Shown: positions 33,191-41,895, counted from the first letter of the stretch. The stretch is 64,000 nucleotides of DNA from RUG100 sp050953425 (GCA_050953425.1 JBMNMQ010000007.1:620001-684000); one strand, 5' to 3'. The notes: a model not told the origin generated them from the letters alone. Numbers and translations are program-made.

Positions 33191-33231
33191 CGCGGTCTGC
33201 GACAGATTGCGCGGGAGACCCGCAGACCGCG
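33191..33231 (+). repeat. Inverted repeat downstream of the terminator
   Basis: CGCGGTCTGCG (33191-33201) and CGCAGACCGCG (33221-33231) form a perfect 11-bp stem with a 19-nt loop, touching the T run of the previous terminator. It has no T tract, and its role is unknown. Confidence 0.7.
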
Positions 33232-33300
33232 GGAGAGTTTCGTGCAGTGCAGGTGTCTGTCACTGCCGTGCCGCAGCAGGGATGCGGGAAATCACCGGAC

Positions 33301-33384
33301 GGCGGGCCGCGGAAAATCCTCTGCGCGCGGCGGGCCGCGGGAACTTCCCTGCACCCGGCGGGCCGCGGGAAATTCCCGTGCCGC
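33301..33384 (+). repeat. Tandem repeat, 28 bp x 3, upstream of murA
   Basis: Copies start at 33301, 33329 and 33357 with the shared core GGCGGGCCGCGG-AA-TCC. The array abuts the murA -35 hexamer. No gene lies in 33131-33438. Confidence 0.9.
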
Positions 33385-33385
33385 C

Positions 33386-33414
33386 TTGAAAAGCGCGGAG
33401 TAATGGGTTAGTAT
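33386..33414 (+). promoter_or_regulatory. murA promoter
   Basis: TTGAAA (33386-33391), a 17-bp spacer and TAGTAT (33409-33414), 25 bp before the start codon. Confidence 0.75.
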
Positions 33415-33438
33415 ATAGTACGAACTCAGGAGGAACTT

Positions 33439-34707
33439 GTGGCAAAATACATCATAGAAAACAACGGACCGCTGCACGGTGAAATCTCAATCAGCGGTGC
33501 GAAAAATGCCGTTCTGCCGATCATGGCGGCGACGCTCTTAACCGATGAACCCTGCGTCATTCATGCTGCCCCGGCGCTCAAGGACGTGGAAATCATGTGC
33601 CGGCTGGTGGCTTCGCTGGGGCCTGCGGTCAAGGCCGATTTGGACGCCAACATTGTCGAAATACAGGCAGAAGACATAAAAAGTACGGAAGCGGCGCGCG
33701 ATCTGGCCACTATGATGCGCGCTTCGATTCTGGTGACCGGACCGCTGCTGGCGCGGATGGGCCGGGCGAAAATCCCCATGCCCGGCGGCTGCGCCATCGG
33801 TGACCGCCCGGTGGAGCTGCATTTCAAGGGACTGCGCGCGATGGGCGCGGAAATTGAAGTGTCCGCCGACGGCGTTGTGCACGGCTGCGCGGAGGACGGC
33901 CTGCACGGGGAAAAGATCTATCTCGACTTTCCCAGTGTCGGCGCGACCGAAAACATCATCATGGCGGCTTCGCTGGCGCGGGGTGTGACCGTGCTGGAAA
34001 ACGCGGCGCAGGAGCCGGAGATCGTCGACCTCGCCAATTTTCTCAACAAGATGGGCGCGAAGATCAAGGGCGCCGGAACCGATACCATCAAGATCGAAGG
34101 GGTGGAGCACCTGCACGGCGCCCGGCACGACGTGATCCCGGATCGTATCGAAGCCGGCACCTATATGGTGGCGGCGGCCATTTCCCGCGGTGCGGTGCTG
34201 CTGCACAACGTGCTGACCGATCACCTGAAGTCGGTGATCGCCAAACTGAAGGAATGCGGTGTGGAAATCGTCGAACTCGAGGAGGGCCTGATCGTGCGGG
34301 CCGACCGGCAGCCGCTGGTCTCGACCGACATTCGCACGCTGCCGTTCCCCGGCTTTCCGACCGATATGCAGTCGCCGTTCATGTCGCTGCTGACGACGGT
34401 GGAGGGGACCAGCGTGATCGTCGAGACGGTTTTTGAAAACCGCTATATGCACGTCAGGGAACTGAACCGCATGGGCGCCGGCATCCGCACCGAGGATCGC
34501 TGTGCGATCATTCAGGGCGGCGCGCACCTGCGCGGGGCGAAGGTGAAAGCGACGGATCTGCGCGGTGGAGCGGCTGTCGTGCTGGCCGGTCTGGCCGCCG
34601 AGGGGCGCACCGAAGTGTCGCAGATCTATCACATCGAACGCGGCTACGAACACTTTACCGAAAAGCTGAGCGCGCTCGGCGCCAGCATCCGCCGCGTCGA
34701 CGACTGA
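33439..34707 (+). CDS. murA: UDP-N-acetylglucosamine 1-carboxyvinyltransferase
   Basis: A 422-aa enzyme that adds enolpyruvate to UDP-GlcNAc, the first committed step of peptidoglycan synthesis and the target of fosfomycin. The start is GTG with AGGAGG 4-5 bp upstream. The N-terminus has the ISGAKNAVLPIMAA signature. The catalytic cysteine is Cys118 in MPGGCAIGDRP, so the enzyme should be fosfomycin-sensitive in type. The length is normal. It is transcribed alone, between its own promoter and terminator. Confidence 0.97.
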   Translation: MAKYIIENNGPLHGEISISGAKNAVLPIMAATLLTDEPCVIHAAPALKDVEIMCRLVASLGPAVKADLDANIVEIQAEDIKSTEAARDLATMMRASILVTGPLLARMGRAKIPMPGGCAIGDRPVELHFKGLRAMGAEIEVSADGVVHGCAEDGLHGEKIYLDFPSVGATENIIMAASLARGVTVLENAAQEPEIVDLANFLNKMGAKIKGAGTDTIKIEGVEHLHGARHDVIPDRIEAGTYMVAAAISRGAVLLHNVLTDHLKSVIAKLKECGVEIVELEEGLIVRADRQPLVSTDIRTLPFPGFPTDMQSPFMSLLTTVEGTSVIVETVFENRYMHVRELNRMGAGIRTEDRCAIIQGGAHLRGAKVKATDLRGGAAVVLAGLAAEGRTEVSQIYHIERGYEHFTEKLSALGASIRRVDD

Positions 34708-34756
34708 CGCTTACCCGGTTCGCGGACGGTACGCGGCCGGAGCATGCCGAAAAGAT

Positions 34757-34792
34757 AAGCGCCGGGTCCTCAGCAGAGTCCCGGCGCTTTTG
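34757..34792 (+). terminator. Terminator between murA and the Fe-S protein gene
   Basis: AAGCGCCGGG (34757-34766) pairs with CCCGGCGCTT (34780-34789), followed by TT. The A/T-flanked palindrome serves murA and may also serve the convergent minus-strand gene. Confidence 0.85.
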
Positions 34793-34800
34793 CTGCGCCC

Positions 34801-34868
34801 GCAGCGGCTGCCATGACGTTCGGCAGCGGCCGCCTTCGGCAGTCTGCAGCGGCCATCAGCTGCGTTCG
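34801..34868 (+). repeat. Tandem repeat, 22-23 bp x 3
   Basis: Copies start at 34801, 34823 and 34846, each beginning GCAGCGGC. They are imperfect, with periods of 22 and 23 bp. The array touches the 3' end of the minus-strand Fe-S protein gene. Confidence 0.75.
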
Positions 34869-34875
34869 GCGGTGT

Positions 34876-35622
34876 TCAGCGGTAGCACTTGCCGCAGAGC
34901 TCCGGCGAGGGAGCGTAGTCGTAGATCGTGCGGCAGTATTCCTGACATTTGGCGTGGTCAAAGCCGTTTTCGTCGACCGCTCCGGCCGGACAGTCTGTGC
35001 CGGGCAGCGGCGTTTCGTTGGCTTTGCGGAAGTATTCCAGGAAAGCCTGGTAATCCTGCGGTGCCGCTGCCATTTCGACATCGAGGTCGCCGTCGCAGAG
35101 ACAGGAGCCGAGTTTTCCGGCGCTGCCCCGTTCGGTGCGGAAGGAGCCGTTGGGTCCGATTTCACCGAGCCCGGCGAGCCAGGCGGCCACGCGGTGATCC
35201 CATTCCGGCCGGAAGACATCCTGCTGCCAGTCGGAGGGGATATTGGTGCCGCTGGTGATGCGCCCGATGCTGTCGAGCGAGCGGCGGATGGCACCGTTGA
35301 TCAGGGCGGTCAGAAGACCGGCCTCGCGGTGCGCGGTGATCCAGGCGGCAGACGGCCTGCCGGCGGCAGCCTGGGCGTCCTCTACGGCTTTTCCGTAGGG
35401 AATAAAATAGACGATGATCGTCCGCGCCGGCAGAAAAATGTTTTTCGGATGGTCGCAGAGCCCGTCCTGCCGCAGTCCCTCGAAGATCGGGTTGGCGGCG
35501 GGCGTATAGGCGATCAGCGGCTCTTCAAATGCCGTCTTCGTCTCCGGCCTGCGGTTGTAGGCGGCGACGGCTTCCGCCGCGTTTTCGCGGATCCGTGCGG
35601 CGATGTCTACTCCGAAACTCAT
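34876..35622 (-). CDS. QueG-like iron-sulfur protein
   Basis: A 248-aa protein on the minus strand. The central PARTIIVYFIPYGKAV and the arrangement of C-terminal cysteines (CLCDGD, TDCPAGA, CQEYC, CGKC) recall epoxyqueuosine reductase and related cobalamin/Fe-S reductases, but it is shorter than QueG (about 300-380 aa) and lacks a clear second ferredoxin motif. It may bind one [4Fe-4S] cluster; the substrate is unknown. Its start follows AAAGGAGG on the minus strand, and it is divergent from fbp. Confidence 0.65.
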   Translation of the reverse strand: MSFGVDIAARIRENAAEAVAAYNRRPETKTAFEEPLIAYTPAANPIFEGLRQDGLCDHPKNIFLPARTIIVYFIPYGKAVEDAQAAAGRPSAAWITAHREAGLLTALINGAIRRSLDSIGRITSGTNIPSDWQQDVFRPEWDHRVAAWLAGLGEIGPNGSFRTERGSAGKLGSCLCDGDLDVEMAAAPQDYQAFLEYFRKANETPLPGTDCPAGAVDENGFDHAKCQEYCRTIYDYAPSPELCGKCYR

Positions 35623-35751
35623 GATAAACAGCCTCCTTTATCTATTGCAATGCAGTTCGATGCCGAACGGAATGATGCCTTTCATCGCACGATGCGTCCT
35701 CAGGGATGCACGGCAGAGTCGATGTTTTTTGTGCCGTTCGGCAACGATCCT

Positions 35752-35784
35752 ATTGTAGCACAGAAAGCAGACTTGTGCTATGAT
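35752..35784. promoter_or_regulatory. Symmetric divergent promoters (Fe-S protein / fbp)
   Basis: An inverted repeat TAGCACA (35756-35762) and TGTGCTA (35774-35780) with an 11-bp spacer contains two extended -10 elements. They are TGC-TATGAT rightward (35779-35784) for fbp and TGC-TACAAT leftward (complement of 35752-35757) for the Fe-S protein gene. No convincing -35 is seen. A shared operator is likely. Confidence 0.65.
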
Positions 35785-35880
35785 AAAGGAACGGTTACAG
35801 CCCGTGCCGCGCCGCCTTTGCGGCGCAGACGGCACAGGACGGCAAAGGCCGCGGGCGGAAGCGGCAGAGGAGGAAACAAG

Positions 35881-37830
35881 ATGGCGGATCAGCAGTTTCT
35901 CAGATATTTGTCCAAGCAGTTCCCGAACCGCAAGGCGGCTACCGGCGAAATCATCAATCTGCGGGCGATACTCGCCCTGCCCAAGGGGACGGAATATTTC
36001 TTCAGCGATCTGCACGGCGAGGAAGAAGCGTTCGTGCACATGCTCAAAAGCGCCAGCGGCGTGATCAAATCGAAAATCGACGAGATCTTCGACGATGAAA
36101 TGACGCACGAGGAGTGCGATCAGCTGGCTTCCCTGATCTATAACCCGCGGGCCGAACTGCGGCGTCGGCGGAAGGCGGAACCAAACATGAGCCAGTGGTA
36201 CTATCAGACGATCTATCGGCTGATTCAGGTCTGCAAGGCCGTTTCGACCAAGTACACGCGTTCCAAGGTCCGCAAGCAGCTTCCCGCCTACTGGGGCTAC
36301 AGCATTGACGAACTGCTTCACGCCGACGACGAAGCCAACCGCTCGCATTACTACAGCGAGATCATCACCTCGATCATCGAGAGCGGTCTGGCCGATGATT
36401 TCATCTGCGAGATGACGACGACCATCAGCAATCTCTGCGTCGACAAGCTGCATATCATCGGCGACATCTGGGACCGCGGCTCCCACCCGGACGGCATCAT
36501 GGAATACCTGATGAAGTTTCACGATGTCGATTTTCAGTGGGGCAACCACGACATCGTCTGGATCGGTGCGGCCACCGGCAACTGGCCCTGCATCGCCAAT
36601 ATTCTGCGCATGAACATCAGTTACAACAATTTCGATATGCTGGAAGTCGGCTACGGACTCAACCTGCGGGCGCTGTCCTCGTTTGCGCAGGAGGTCTACG
36701 GCGACGACCCCTGTACTTATTTCAAGCCGAAAATTCTCGAAACCAGCAAATTCGACCCGGTTGATGAGGACCTGGCGGCGAAGATGCACAAGGCGATCGC
36801 CATCTGTCAGTTCAAGATCGAGGGACAGCGGATCATGGAACATCCGGAGTACGAACTGGAAAACCGTCTGCTGCTCGACAAGATCGATTACGACCGCGGC
36901 ACGATCATGCTGCGCGGCAAAGAATACGAACTGCGCGACAAGAATCTGCCCACCGTCGATCCCCGCGACCCCTACCGCCTGACCGCCGGCGAAGAGCGGC
37001 TGATGCACGCGCTCGAGGCGAGCGTGCTGCGCAGCCGGCCGCTGCAGTCGCACATCCGCTTTATCCTCAATCACGGGGCGCTGTACAAGGTGATGAACAA
37101 CAACCTCTTCTTCCACGGCTGCGTGCCGATGCACGAAGACGGCACGTTCATCGACTGCACGATCAACGGGCATACCTTCCGCGGCAAGGCTTACTTTGAC
37201 TATCTCGACGACCAGATCCGCAAATCCTTCTTCAATCCCGAGGAATCCGACGAGAGCGGACACCCCGGCGACCTGATGTGGTATCTGTGGCTGGGACGCC
37301 GTTCGCCGCTGTTCGGCAAGGATCAGATGACGACGTTCGAGCGGCTTTTCATCGCCGACAAGGCGACGCACAAGGAACACACCGTTCCCTATTATTCACT
37401 GATCAACGAACGCCGGCACTGCGAGACCATCCTCCGCGAGTTCGGTCTCGATCCGCAGAGCGGCCATATCCTCAACGGGCACGTGCCGGTCAAGATCAAG
37501 GACGGCGAGAGCCCGGTCAAGGGCGGCGGCAAGCTGATTGTCATAGACGGCGGCATTTCCAAGGCGTACCAGAAGACGACCGGCATTGCCGGCTACACCT
37601 TTATCTACAACTCGCGCTTCATGGCGCTGGCGGAGCACAAACCCTACCAGAAGATGCAGAAGGACGGCTCGCAGGAGTTTCATTCGCCGACGATCCGCAC
37701 CCTCGAAGTGCTGCCTAAGAGGATGATGATCAAGGATACCGAACAGGCGCAGGAACTGGAGGAACAGATCGGCCAGCTGCGCGAACTGATCGATGCCTAC
37801 AAGCGCGGTCAGATCAAGGAAACATACTGA
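35881..37830 (+). CDS. fbp: Fructose-1,6-bisphosphatase, class III
   Basis: A 649-aa class III FBPase of the calcineurin-like metallophosphatase fold, typical of Bacillota and unrelated to E. coli Fbp. It hydrolyses fructose 1,6-bisphosphate in gluconeogenesis. Metal motifs are SDLHGE, GDIWDRGSHPDGIME and QWGNHDIVWIG, with NGHVPVK and GGISKAYQ near the C-terminus. The length is close to the 671 aa of the B. subtilis protein. The ATG at 35881 follows GAGGAGG; the frame is open far upstream, but that part is only antisense to the Fe-S gene. Confidence 0.96.
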   Translation: MADQQFLRYLSKQFPNRKAATGEIINLRAILALPKGTEYFFSDLHGEEEAFVHMLKSASGVIKSKIDEIFDDEMTHEECDQLASLIYNPRAELRRRRKAEPNMSQWYYQTIYRLIQVCKAVSTKYTRSKVRKQLPAYWGYSIDELLHADDEANRSHYYSEIITSIIESGLADDFICEMTTTISNLCVDKLHIIGDIWDRGSHPDGIMEYLMKFHDVDFQWGNHDIVWIGAATGNWPCIANILRMNISYNNFDMLEVGYGLNLRALSSFAQEVYGDDPCTYFKPKILETSKFDPVDEDLAAKMHKAIAICQFKIEGQRIMEHPEYELENRLLLDKIDYDRGTIMLRGKEYELRDKNLPTVDPRDPYRLTAGEERLMHALEASVLRSRPLQSHIRFILNHGALYKVMNNNLFFHGCVPMHEDGTFIDCTINGHTFRGKAYFDYLDDQIRKSFFNPEESDESGHPGDLMWYLWLGRRSPLFGKDQMTTFERLFIADKATHKEHTVPYYSLINERRHCETILREFGLDPQSGHILNGHVPVKIKDGESPVKGGGKLIVIDGGISKAYQKTTGIAGYTFIYNSRFMALAEHKPYQKMQKDGSQEFHSPTIRTLEVLPKRMMIKDTEQAQELEEQIGQLRELIDAYKRGQIKETY

Positions 37831-37840
37831 AAAAAATATT

Positions 37841-37869
37841 TTGCAAATCCGGCGGTAATGTTGTATAAT
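37841..37869 (+). promoter_or_regulatory. tRNA-Arg promoter
   Basis: TTGCAA (37841-37846), a 17-bp spacer and a perfect TATAAT (37864-37869), about 33 bp before the tRNA. Confidence 0.85.
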
Positions 37870-37901
37870 CATCTAGACACCGGTTTTCCGCCGGAACATG
37901 C

Positions 37902-37978
37902 GGGCCATTAGCTCAGCTGGATAGAGTAGGACACTACGAATGTCAAGGTCGGGGGTTCGAATCCCTCATGGCTCACCA
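37902..37978 (+). tRNA. tRNA-Arg (ACG)
   Basis: A 77-nt tRNA with acceptor GGGCCAT/ATGGCTC (one G-T pair), D stem GCTC/GAGT, anticodon loop CTACGAA with anticodon ACG (read as inosine) and encoded CCA. The anticodon stem GGACA/TGTCA has a G27-A43 mismatch and the T stem one G-T pair, so it is slightly weaker than usual. Confidence 0.93.
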
Positions 37979-38006
37979 AGCCCTGCCGCAGAGGCAGGGC
38001 TTTTTT
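37978..38006 (+). terminator. Terminator after tRNA-Arg
   Basis: AAGCCCTGCC / GGCAGGGCTT with a 5-nt loop and six T, starting at the last base of the tRNA. Confidence 0.92.
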
Positions 38007-38115
38007 ATGGCGGACTGTCCCGGATTCCGATCCCCGCTCTCAGTTCCCGACCCCGGCCATACCATTCGCAGCCGGGATGTGCCGGCCGATGCGCAGCCCC
38101 GCAGTTTTCCGGCCG

Positions 38116-38255
38116 GATGAGGCAGGCGGAAATGCCGTCGGATGGAGACGGATGATCCCGGCAGAAATGCAGCCGGATGGAGCCGGATGAAGCCGGCGGA
38201 AATGCAGCCGGATGAAGCCGGATGAAGCCGGCGGAAATGCAGTCGGATGGAGCCG
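38116..38255 (+). repeat. Tandem repeat, 35 bp x 4, upstream of hypA
   Basis: Units start at 38116, 38151, 38186 and 38221. The consensus begins GATGAAGCCGGCGGAAATGC and ends GGATGGAGCCG. Units 3 and 4 are nearly identical and unit 1 is the most diverged. A smaller 10-bp GATG-AGCCG motif recurs inside each unit. The array lies 11 bp before the hypA -35. No gene lies between the tRNA terminator and hypA. Confidence 0.92.
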
Positions 38256-38266
38256 GCGGAAAATGG

Positions 38267-38295
38267 TTGGAGGAAGACGCTGATTGTAGTATAAT
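38267..38295 (+). promoter_or_regulatory. hyp operon promoter
   Basis: TTGGAG (38267-38272), a 17-bp spacer and TATAAT (38290-38295), 84 bp before hypA. It is the only clear promoter for the hyp genes. Confidence 0.7.
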
Positions 38296-38378
38296 ACAGT
38301 TTGCGGATTCCGCCGCGGTGTTTTTTAGTACCTGCGGGAAGACGCCGCAGGCAGCAAGAGAGATGAAGGAAGAAGACG

Positions 38379-38720
38379 ATGCACGAATATCCGATCACCG
38401 AACAGATTGTCAAAATGGCCGAGGAGCACTGCCGCGAGGCCGGCGCTTCGGCAGTGCGGAAGGTCAACCTGGTGTGCGGCGATTATTCCGGCTTTGTGCC
38501 CGAATCGATTCACATGTACTTTGACCTGATCGCCGAGGGCACGCTCTGCGACGGGGCCGAGATCGAGATCCGGCGCGTCCGGCCGAAGATGCGCTGCCCG
38601 AGCTGCGGCAAGCTGTTTGTGCGCCGGCCGCTGTCGTTTGCCTGCCCGGACTGCGGTGTCGACGGGGAGCCGACCGACATCGGCAAGGAATTCTATATCG
38701 ACAGCATCGAAGTCGAGTAA
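38379..38720 (+). CDS. hypA: Hydrogenase maturation nickel metallochaperone HypA
   Basis: A 113-aa nickel chaperone that, with HypB, delivers Ni to the large subunit of [NiFe] hydrogenase. It begins MHEYPI (the His2 nickel ligand) and has the zinc site CPSC/CPDC. The length is normal. It is the first gene of hypA-B-F-C-D-E. Confidence 0.96.
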   Translation: MHEYPITEQIVKMAEEHCREAGASAVRKVNLVCGDYSGFVPESIHMYFDLIAEGTLCDGAEIEIRRVRPKMRCPSCGKLFVRRPLSFACPDCGVDGEPTDIGKEFYIDSIEVE

Positions 38721-38829
38721 AGCGGACGACCCCAAGGGCTGCCGCCCGGGGCCGCCGCGGCGATTCGGTTCGCAGGCGCGGAAGCGTCTGCCGCAGAGTA
38801 AACAAGAGTAAACAAAGGAGGAAGCAGTA

Positions 38830-39603
38830 ATGCATGATGTAAGAAAAGTGGATGTCATGGAGGGCATCCTCGATGAAAACGATGCCATCGCCGCGAACAC
38901 CAGCGAGCACATGGCAGCACACGGCGTGCTGGTCGTCAATGAAATGGGCGCTCCCGGCGTCGGCAAGACGACGTCGCTGAAGCACATTTTTCAGCATCTG
39001 CCGGAGGACATCAAGCCCTATGTCATCGAGGGCGATATCGAATCGGATCTCGATACGCAGGATCTGACCGGCCGCGGCATCGACGCCCATCAGATCAATA
39101 CCTTCGGCGCCTGCCATCTCGATGCGCCGATGGTGCACGAAAAGCTGAACAGCATTTCCTTTGACCAGCGCGGCATCCTCTTCATCGAAAACATCGGCAA
39201 CCTCGTCTGCCCGGCCGAGTTCATGATCGGCGAGCACCTGAAGATGCTGATCGTCACCGTGACGGAGGGCAGCGACAAGCCGTATAAATATCCGCTGGCG
39301 TTTGAAAAGGCCGACCTCATCCTCCTCAACAAGGTGGATCTGATTCCCTACCTGGACTTCGATGAGGACTTTTTCATGAAGGGCGTGCGCGCGCTCAACA
39401 AGGAAGTTCCCGTTTTCCGCGTCAGCGGCAAAACCGGCGAAGGATATCGCGAAGTCACCGACTGGCTCGTGGAGAAGGCGCGTCAGCTGGAGCCGCATGA
39501 GCACCGCCACGACGCCGAACATGATCACCATCATGCGGCAGAACACGATCATCACCATCACGACGCCGGACACGATCATCAGGGAGAGACCACGGCGCGC
39601 TGA
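38830..39603 (+). CDS. hypB: Hydrogenase maturation GTPase HypB with C-terminal His tail
   Basis: This 257-aa GTPase drives nickel insertion. The P-loop is MGAPGVGKTT, switch and specificity motifs are EGDIESD and NKVD, and the metal-site cysteines lie in GACHLD and NLVCP. Residues ~220-253 form a histidine/aspartate-rich tail (HDHHH and HDHHHH clusters), probably a nickel store. In most His-rich HypB proteins that segment is N-terminal, so the C-terminal location is unusual. The ATG follows AAAGGAGG. Confidence 0.96.
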   Translation: MHDVRKVDVMEGILDENDAIAANTSEHMAAHGVLVVNEMGAPGVGKTTSLKHIFQHLPEDIKPYVIEGDIESDLDTQDLTGRGIDAHQINTFGACHLDAPMVHEKLNSISFDQRGILFIENIGNLVCPAEFMIGEHLKMLIVTVTEGSDKPYKYPLAFEKADLILLNKVDLIPYLDFDEDFFMKGVRALNKEVPVFRVSGKTGEGYREVTDWLVEKARQLEPHEHRHDAEHDHHHAAEHDHHHHDAGHDHQGETTAR

Positions 39604-39629
39604 CGACGGCGCGCGGCGCAAGAGACGAC

Positions 39630-41894
39630 ATGGCAAACGCAGTAACGAAAAAAATCAAGATCTGGGGCATTGTCCAGGGGGTTGGCTTCCGCCCCTATGT
39701 GGCCCGTCTGGCCCGCAGGCTGCGGCTCAGCGGGGAGGTGCGCAATCTCGGCGGCCTGGTCGAGGTGACGCTGACCGACACGGAGCGCCGGATCGGCGAG
39801 TTCATCTCGGAACTGCGGCTCAACAAGCCGGAGCCGGCAGAGATCGTGCACATCAGCTGCGAGCAGACGGAGCCCCGGGAGTTTACCGGCTTTACGATCC
39901 GCAACAGCGGCATCGGCCAGCGGGAAGTGGCGATGATCCCGGCCGATCTGGCCATCTGTCCGCACTGCCTGAAGGAAATGCTGGATCCGGACAACCGCCG
40001 CTACATGCATCCCTTTATCAGCTGCATGGAATGCGGCCCGCGCTACACGATCGTCGACCGCTTTCCCTATGACCGCGACAACACGTCGATGATCGATTTT
40101 CCGATGTGCCGCCGCTGCCGCAGCGAATACGAAGACATCCATGACCGCCGCTACCACGCGCAGACGATTTCCTGCCACAACTGCGGCCCGCAGATGGACT
40201 TCAAGCTCTACGACGACGATCATTTGTCGGCCAAGACGGAACTGGAAAAGGCGGCGGCGCTCCTCAAGGAAGGACGGGTCATCGCCTTCAAGAGCGTGGG
40301 CGGCTACAATTTTGTCGCCAATCCGTTCAACGTCGACGCCGTGCGCGATCTGCGCGTGATCAAGGGACGCGCGCAGAAACCGTTTGCGGTCATGTTCCGC
40401 GACCTCGACGAGGTGCGCCGCTACTGCCATGTCGGCGAAGTGGCGGCCCGCCTGCTGACATCTTCGGCGCGGCCGATCGTGCTCCTCGAGCACCGTTCAC
40501 TGGACGAACTGGAAGCCATGAAGCCGCGCAATTACAGCGAAATCATGCGCAGCCGCTTCATCGGCTCCTTCCTGCCCAGCATGGGCGCGCAGTACATCCT
40601 CCTGATGCTGTTCGGCGGTCCGCTGATCTTCACCAGCGCCAACCGCTCCGATCTGCCGATCATCCGCGATGACGCGCAGATGTTCGCGATGATGGAAGCG
40701 GAAAGCCGCATCGCCGAGACGTTCTACAACCACCGCGGCATCCGCGTCAGTGTCGATGACTCGGTGGTACGCGTGATCGACAACCAGCCGCAGATGATCC
40801 GCCGTTCCAAGGGCTACGTCCCGGTACCGCTGTACATGGAGGGCGGCCGCGGCGAAATTCTCGCGACCGGCGGCCAGCTGAAGAACTCGTTTTCCGTCAG
40901 CAAGGGACCGTTCGCCTATGTCAGCCAGTACTTCGGCGATCTCGATTCCGAGGAGAACCAGGCCATCTATCGCGCCAATGTGCCGCGCCTGGAGGAACTC
41001 TTCCGCATCCGCCCGCAGAAGGTCGTCTGCGATCTGCACCCGCTCTACTTCACGACCCGCTTTGCTCGCGAATACGCACAGGAAAAGGATGTGCCGCTGC
41101 TGCAGGTGCAGCACCATCATGCCCACGTCGCTTCGGTGATGGCCGAACACGGTCTCACCGGACCGCTGATCGGCGTCAGCTTTGACGGCACCGGCTACGG
41201 TCCCGACGGCGCCATCTGGGGCGGCGAAATCCTCTACTGCGAAGGCAGCCGCTTCCGCCGCCATGCACACCTGAAGTACATCGACATCATCGGCGGTGAC
41301 GGTTCGATGAAGGAGGCCTGGAAGTCGGCGGTCAGCTGCCGCTATGCCTGCCGGCATCATTCGATGGTCGCCCGCGACGATGAGTTCTGGCCCGACCTGG
41401 ATCCGATTTTCAGCTATGCGGAGGACAACGACACGCTTGCCGAGCGGGCAATCGAGCTGGCGGAAAAAGTGCTCGCCAACAACATCAATCTCTTCCGCAC
41501 CTCGAGCATGGGGCGGCTCTTCGACGGCGTGGCGGCACTGCTGGGCATCTGCGACTACAACGGCTATGAGGGACAGTGCGCGACGCTGCTCGAGGACGCG
41601 GCCAATCGCCATATTCAGGGGAACGACCTCTCCGAAGCCGATGAGCTGGCGTATGCCTTTCATATGCAGATCGCCGAGATCATCCTGCGGCAGTGCATCG
41701 GCGCCTGGGAGGACACCGGCTGCCGCGACGTGGCGCTGACCGGCGGCGTGTTCCAGAACAAGATCCTCATGGAGGAAGCGCTCAAGCGCCTGCATTCCGA
41801 GGGATTCCACGTCTATTACAATATTTCCGTGAGCCCCAATGACGGCGGCATCGCCCTGGGGCAGAACTATCTGGCAGCCATGGAGGAGGCCTGA
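39630..41894 (+). CDS. hypF: Carbamoyltransferase HypF
   Basis: This 754-aa enzyme converts carbamoyl phosphate to the thiocarbamate that becomes the cyanide ligands of [NiFe] hydrogenase. Domains in order: acylphosphatase (~1-95, GIVQGVGFRPYVARL), two zinc fingers (CPHC, CMEC, CRRC, CHNC; ~105-190), YrdC-like (~200-390) and Kae1-like transferase (~395-754, with VQHHHAH and GTGYGPDG). The length is normal. It lies 26 bp after hypB and 1 bp before hypC. Confidence 0.97.
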   Translation: MANAVTKKIKIWGIVQGVGFRPYVARLARRLRLSGEVRNLGGLVEVTLTDTERRIGEFISELRLNKPEPAEIVHISCEQTEPREFTGFTIRNSGIGQREVAMIPADLAICPHCLKEMLDPDNRRYMHPFISCMECGPRYTIVDRFPYDRDNTSMIDFPMCRRCRSEYEDIHDRRYHAQTISCHNCGPQMDFKLYDDDHLSAKTELEKAAALLKEGRVIAFKSVGGYNFVANPFNVDAVRDLRVIKGRAQKPFAVMFRDLDEVRRYCHVGEVAARLLTSSARPIVLLEHRSLDELEAMKPRNYSEIMRSRFIGSFLPSMGAQYILLMLFGGPLIFTSANRSDLPIIRDDAQMFAMMEAESRIAETFYNHRGIRVSVDDSVVRVIDNQPQMIRRSKGYVPVPLYMEGGRGEILATGGQLKNSFSVSKGPFAYVSQYFGDLDSEENQAIYRANVPRLEELFRIRPQKVVCDLHPLYFTTRFAREYAQEKDVPLLQVQHHHAHVASVMAEHGLTGPLIGVSFDGTGYGPDGAIWGGEILYCEGSRFRRHAHLKYIDIIGGDGSMKEAWKSAVSCRYACRHHSMVARDDEFWPDLDPIFSYAEDNDTLAERAIELAEKVLANNINLFRTSSMGRLFDGVAALLGICDYNGYEGQCATLLEDAANRHIQGNDLSEADELAYAFHMQIAEIILRQCIGAWEDTGCRDVALTGGVFQNKILMEEALKRLHSEGFHVYYNISVSPNDGGIALGQNYLAAMEEA

Positions 41895-41895
41895 C

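Noticed and set aside
33040..33411. Arg-rich ORFs between the AbrB gene and murA
   Set aside because: They run through a terminator, an inverted repeat and the 28-bp array; composition only.
34813..35880. N-terminal extension of fbp by ~350 codons
   Set aside because: The extension is antisense to the QueG-like gene and upstream of the promoter; the ATG at 35881 has a strong ribosome site and matches the family start.
38116..38255. Possible CRISPR array
   Set aside because: Units are head-to-tail tandem copies without unique spacers, and no cas gene is in the window. The same holds for the other short arrays.
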